A program made the position numbers and the translations under genes. From Euperipatoides rowelli (taxonomy: Eukaryota > Onychophora > Udeonychophora > Euonychophora > Peripatopsidae), in assembly GCA_003024985.2 (NCBI GenBank), contig PXIH01S0021630.1: a DNA stretch of 10,289 nucleotides; one strand, 5' to 3'. Below are positions 7,053-10,289 of this stretch, in pieces. Position 1 is the first letter of the stretch. Each line of letters begins with the position of its first letter. The notes beneath the pieces are model-generated. The model was given only the letters and a program-made list of their open reading frames with translations. It was not told where the DNA came from and made no database searches.

Positions 7053-8909
7053 ATGTTACAAAAGAAAGCCAAAGATGAAAACAGAGTAATGACTGATTTT
7101 TTCAAGCCGCCTTTAAAACCAAACACATTATCTTCTCTATCTGCTGGGCCCAAAAATAGTCTCTTGGATTATTTCAGCAGGATTGATAAAATTATTATAT
7201 CAGTACCTGATAAATCAACAAAAAAAGAATTGATAGATGAAAAAGGTGAATCGAGAAGAAAAGAGGAAAATAGGTTACCATGTATAAAAAGTGAATTACC
7301 TAATCCTCAAATTGTTACTTCAACACCAAAAAATAATGGAAGGAGAGTGCTATTTCCTGATGATTCTCACCTAAACATTCAAGTTAATTTACCATCTAAA
7401 TCCAAAAAATGTAAATCTAAGAAAGTAAAACACGTTTTATCAGCAAAGAAACTGTCTAAGAGAAAATATCTGTCTGGGAGCAGTAGCTGTAGTGAGGTTA
7501 GTAGCGATAGCAAGGGTAGTTTCAATGAAGAGACGTATCTTAATACAGATAAAGGATTCCTAGGAAGTGAAACAGCCTTTTTGATATCGGAGCTTTGTTC
7601 ATCAATGAATTTGAATTCAAAATCACAATCTGAAGAAACAGAATTAGTAGAAAATAGTGTCAATTATTCACTTAAAAATGTTGAAAACTGTTTCACTCAT
7701 AAAAAAAAAAGTAGAAAAAGGAAATGTTTACTAAGCCTGACAGAGTTAAGTTCTTCGTCAGACGATTTTAACGATCATATCAATGTGAAAACATCAATTA
7801 GATGTAAAACATCAAGAAACAAGCTTGAAAAAGCCGTAGAATTCCAGACTGTTAATCAAGTTGAAACAAAAAATGAAATTAATGAGATAAATAATAATAA
7901 AAAACCTGAGTTCGCTGAAGAAAACCAGCAAATTGATATGACTGTTGTATCTTATGAAGACTTTTTAAAAGAGGCAGTTTCGTTTGAATCGGCTGTTAAA
8001 AACATTGAGAAATCATCTGAATCACCTGCTGTAAATATAGAGAATCTTTATTCTCTTCAAGATGAAGGAATGACGGAGAGAAAGTTTGAAAATTCACTTA
8101 AGAGCAATGAACAGAATAGTAAAAATCAACAAGAAATTATGAAATATTTTAAATCAAATAGCAGTGATTCGTTTGTAATTATACAAAACAACCGTAGATC
8201 TAAAATTGCTGTTTCAAGCTTAATTACTGCTAGCATTTCTACTGTTGTGAAAAACGAACAAAAATGCAAGAGAATCAAACTTTCAAAAAGAAAAAAGAAA
8301 GATTTAAAACGTCAGCGGTGTAAAAATTCTCATCCATTTCTGGATTCTAGCGGTGATGTCTTCACAGAATCTAAATTAGATCAACCTAAAGAAAAAATAA
8401 ATAAAATTAGGATGTCGAGAAAGTATTCTAAAACAACTGATAAAATTCAACAGACAGAAAATTTTTCTGATAAGGAAAATGACAATAAGGTCATTCTGAA
8501 ATCTGGTAATGAGAAACAATCTCTTTTGTCATTTTCTTCTAATGGTCTAAAGCTTATAGATTTATCCAGTTCTCCAGAATTTTTATCTGAAATTAAATCA
8601 TTTAAAAAGAGTGCCTCATTTAAATGTTTAACTCCTTTGCGCAAATCTTCACGAATTCATGAAAAGAAGTCGTCTATTGGGGACAAATCCGTTGAATCGG
8701 ATAAGCCTAGCACGACAAAGAAAATTGATTCCTTTTCTGATCACGAGAAAGAAATATTAAGTCCTCGGAAATATAGAAAGCATAAAAGTGTAGATAAATG
8801 CCATGATCAATCTCCAATGAAACAAAATAAAACTAGAATTGGAAAAAGAAAGCTACAACCGAATGATCAAACAGGAATAAAATCTAACAAAAATATGTCA
8901 AAATTTAAG
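7053..8909 (+). CDS. ATAD5: ATAD5/ELG1 large second coding exon: N-terminal regulatory region of the PCNA unloader
   Basis: This phase-0 exon encodes 619 residues (numbered here from the codon at 7053; add 15 for the whole protein). It is bounded by acceptor AG (7051-7052) and donor AAG|GTAAGG (8910). ATAD5 is the large subunit of the nuclear RFC-like complex that unloads PCNA and brings in USP1-UAF1. Blocks shared with vertebrate ATAD5, as I recall it, appear in the same order: KKAKDE (4-9), MTDFFKPPL (13-21), SLLDYFSR (36-43), TVVSYEDFLK (297-306) and TPLRKSSR (527-534). PCNA-binding-like motifs are NRVMTDFF (10-17), KNSLLDYF (34-41) and the canonical QQEIMKYF (359-366). Basic clusters at about 118-139, 217-224 and 406-422 suggest nuclear targeting. 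LIDLSSSPEF (501-510) resembles a SUMO-interaction motif. The exon is Lys/Ser/Asn-rich and predicted disordered. No AAA+ motifs are present, because that domain lies in later exons outside the window. Reading past the donor gives VRF and a stop. Confidence 0.85.
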
Positions 8910-9191
8910 GTAAGGTTTTGAAAAAAAGTGTTTGTCTAGCTTTTATTCATTATAGTCAATTTAATAGACAGATTATAACTTAAATGATTGGAAATGTTTT
9001 TTTTTTTTAAATTGGAGGCATTTTTTTCCAAATTGATTTATATTAGTGAGTACACCCCCATCCGAATATAAGATGTTAAATGTTTGTTTCATGGTTAAAA
9101 GATGCCCAAAACTGTGTATTAATGTGTGAGATGTACAATAGGGTTCTCCCCAGAAAAGTAGTAAGGTGTTATGTAGCATTGATGGCTAAAA

Positions 9192-9214
9192 TACAGTATA
9201 TACAATATACTGTA
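9192..9214. repeat. Inverted repeat TACAGTATA / TATACTGTA
   Basis: Perfect 9-bp arms (9192-9200 and 9206-9214) around a 5-nt loop. A similar pair, ACAGTATTT / AAATACTGT, lies at 9290-9298 and 9312-9320. TACTGTA and TACAGTA words recur throughout the window. Confidence 0.75.
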
Positions 9215-9809
9215 AGTTATCAAGTTTGTGACTAAAGGACATTATTGAAATGAAAGCACAGTGAATGCCTCACTTGCGGAGAAGCCTACACAGTATTTTT
9301 CAGGCTTATTGAAATACTGTAAAAATTTCAAGTGATTGAAACTACTTCTCACACATTATTGTCTAATATGTTGTTTTATATCATGAGTATGTTAGACTAG
9401 CAGCTTGATGCTATAAAATTAGCTGATCGTTTTACCCTTGATAAGTTAAAGCAAAATATAATTGCAGCTGCGGTGGTCTACTCTTTTTTTTTTTTTTGTT
9501 AAAAAGCAAAGAATTTGATATGTTATAGTAACATACAGGTAAATTTATACGGATTTCATTTACACGATTTTGGAATAACAAATTAAGTATTACTACCACT
9601 TTTCAAATTGCATAGTCAATTACTTGAAATATCAAATATGGTAACATGATTTTCAAAAAACTAAACATACTTGTCAAAATCGTTAGTTTTTTTTTTGGGC
9701 CCAGGATTTTGTGTCATGTTTGGAACTATTGTAAACACTCCCATGTTATTTGCTCCCCTCCCCCTCATCCCCCCAAAAAATGGGCAAGTCTATTTTCATT
9801 GTCTAAAAT

Positions 9810-10289
9810 AACGGAATTTAATTGGGTCCCCCTAGCACCCCATGTGATTCTAGACCTCTAGGATAACACATTTCAAAAATCGGAGCATTTTAAAAAAATT
9901 AGATTTTTTGAGCCCACCCCCATGTGACCACCTAGGACCTTGACTTTTTATATACAGTACATATTCTAGACGTCTAGTGTAACACAAATTCCAAATTTGA
10001 ACTTAATTGGAGCATTTTAAAAAATTTAGATTTTTGGAGGGCCCATAGCACCCCCATGTGACCACCGTCCTAGGACCTTGACCGTTTATATACTGTACGT
10101 ATTCTAGACCTCTAGTGTAACCAAAATTTGCATTTTCAACTTAATCGGCACATTTTAAAAAATTTAGATTTTTTTGGGTCCCCATAGCACCCCCATGTGA
10201 CCACCTAGGACCTTGACCTTTTATATACATGTACATATTCTAGACCTCTACGGTAACACCAATTTCAACTTAATTGGACAAACCATTGG
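9810..10289 (+). repeat. Tandem array of about 135-bp units, continuing past the window
   Basis: Copies of CATGTGACC(ACC) start near 9841 (diverged), 9921, 10055 and 10194, so full units are about 134 and 139 bp. The first copy is only 80 bp, missing the CTAGGACCTTGAC and TATATACAGTACAT part. Each full unit runs in order: CACCCCCATGTGACCACC, CTAGGACCTTGAC, TATATAC with GTAC, ATTCTAGACCTCTAG, GTAACAC, CAACTTAATTGG, GCATTTTAAAAAATTTAGA, a T/G run, and CCCATAGCACCCC. A degenerate lead-in with TTTTTTGGGCCCA begins near 9684. It is a minisatellite or satellite-type array in intron 2 with no coding capacity. I do not recognise the family. Confidence 0.85.

Larger units (their letters stand above)
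8910..10289 (+). other. Intron 2 of ATAD5, running off the window
   Basis: It starts with the strong donor GTAAGG at 8910. No following exon resembling later ATAD5 sequence is found by 10289. It contains T runs (for example 8998-9009 and 9484-9497), two small TACAGTATA-type hairpins and, from about 9810, a tandem-repeat array. Short open frames at 8973-9179 (minus) and 9646-9861 (plus) show no protein character. Confidence 0.7.

Noticed and set aside
7053-7055. ATG at 7053 as the translation start
   Set aside because: It follows directly after a strong acceptor AG and has T at -3. A phase-compatible upstream exon with a better ATG context exists at 5462.
7379-7663. Minus-strand open frame opposite the ATAD5 exon (also 8447-8644)
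   Set aside because: These are antisense shadows of the strongly supported + strand coding frame.
8973-9179. Minus-strand open frame in intron 2
   Set aside because: It runs through T/A homopolymers and has no protein character.
9646-9861. 71-codon + strand open frame
   Set aside because: It spans a T run, a C-rich run and the start of the tandem array. It is a repeat-derived chance frame.
9841-10289. CRISPR array
   Set aside because: Units are directly adjoining, about 135 bp long, diverged, and without distinct spacers. The setting is an animal intron.

Overview
The window looks like a piece of an animal nuclear genome. It is very A+T-rich (about 70% by eye) and mostly non-coding. It has long introns with GT/AG borders, transposon remnants and minisatellite-like DNA. 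It carries one recognisable protein-coding locus, split by introns. The short palindrome TAGGCCTA recurs far more often than composition predicts. I recall such motifs from several marine invertebrate and some fish genomes, but I cannot name the species. Nothing bacterial, phage-like or CRISPR-like is present.

Layout. Positions 1-2180 are a transposon-built region. The broken end of one hAT-like element (1-78) is followed by a complete 878-bp non-autonomous hAT-like element (119-996) with a perfect 8-bp target duplication. Both lie at or in the left arm of a larger imperfect inverted repeat (about 79-1363 against 1757-2178). The right arm preserves the unoccupied version of the insertion site. 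A probable dispersed repeat follows (about 2240-2450). Positions 2451-5437 are A+T-rich DNA with no convincing exon. They include a slightly G+C-richer patch near 3927-4110 with two good CCAAT boxes, which could be a promoter.

The gene is the 5' part of an ATAD5 (ELG1/Frag1) orthologue on the + strand. A small exon (about 5438-5506, start codon 5462) is followed by a 1.5-kb intron. A very large exon (7053-8909, 619 codons) then ends at a strong splice donor and leads into an intron that runs off the window. Together the exons encode the first 634 residues, which is the disordered, Lys/Ser-rich N-terminal regulatory region. The AAA+ clamp-unloader domain must lie downstream. ATAD5 forms an RFC-like complex with RFC2-5 that removes PCNA from DNA after replication and brings USP1-UAF1 to ubiquitinated PCNA. 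The visible segment carries one canonical and two degenerate PCNA-binding motifs, the SYEDF and TPLRKSSR blocks shared with vertebrate ATAD5, a SUMO-interaction-like motif, basic clusters, a KEN sequence and three CDK-type sites.

The introns hold a strong 24-bp hairpin (5710-5775), a perfect 12-bp hairpin (6914-6941) and a tandem array of roughly 135-bp units (about 9810 to the window end). I see no wholly new biological system. The points most worth checking are the PCNA-binding motif set, the hAT insertion with its paralogous empty site, the intronic hairpin and the tandem array.
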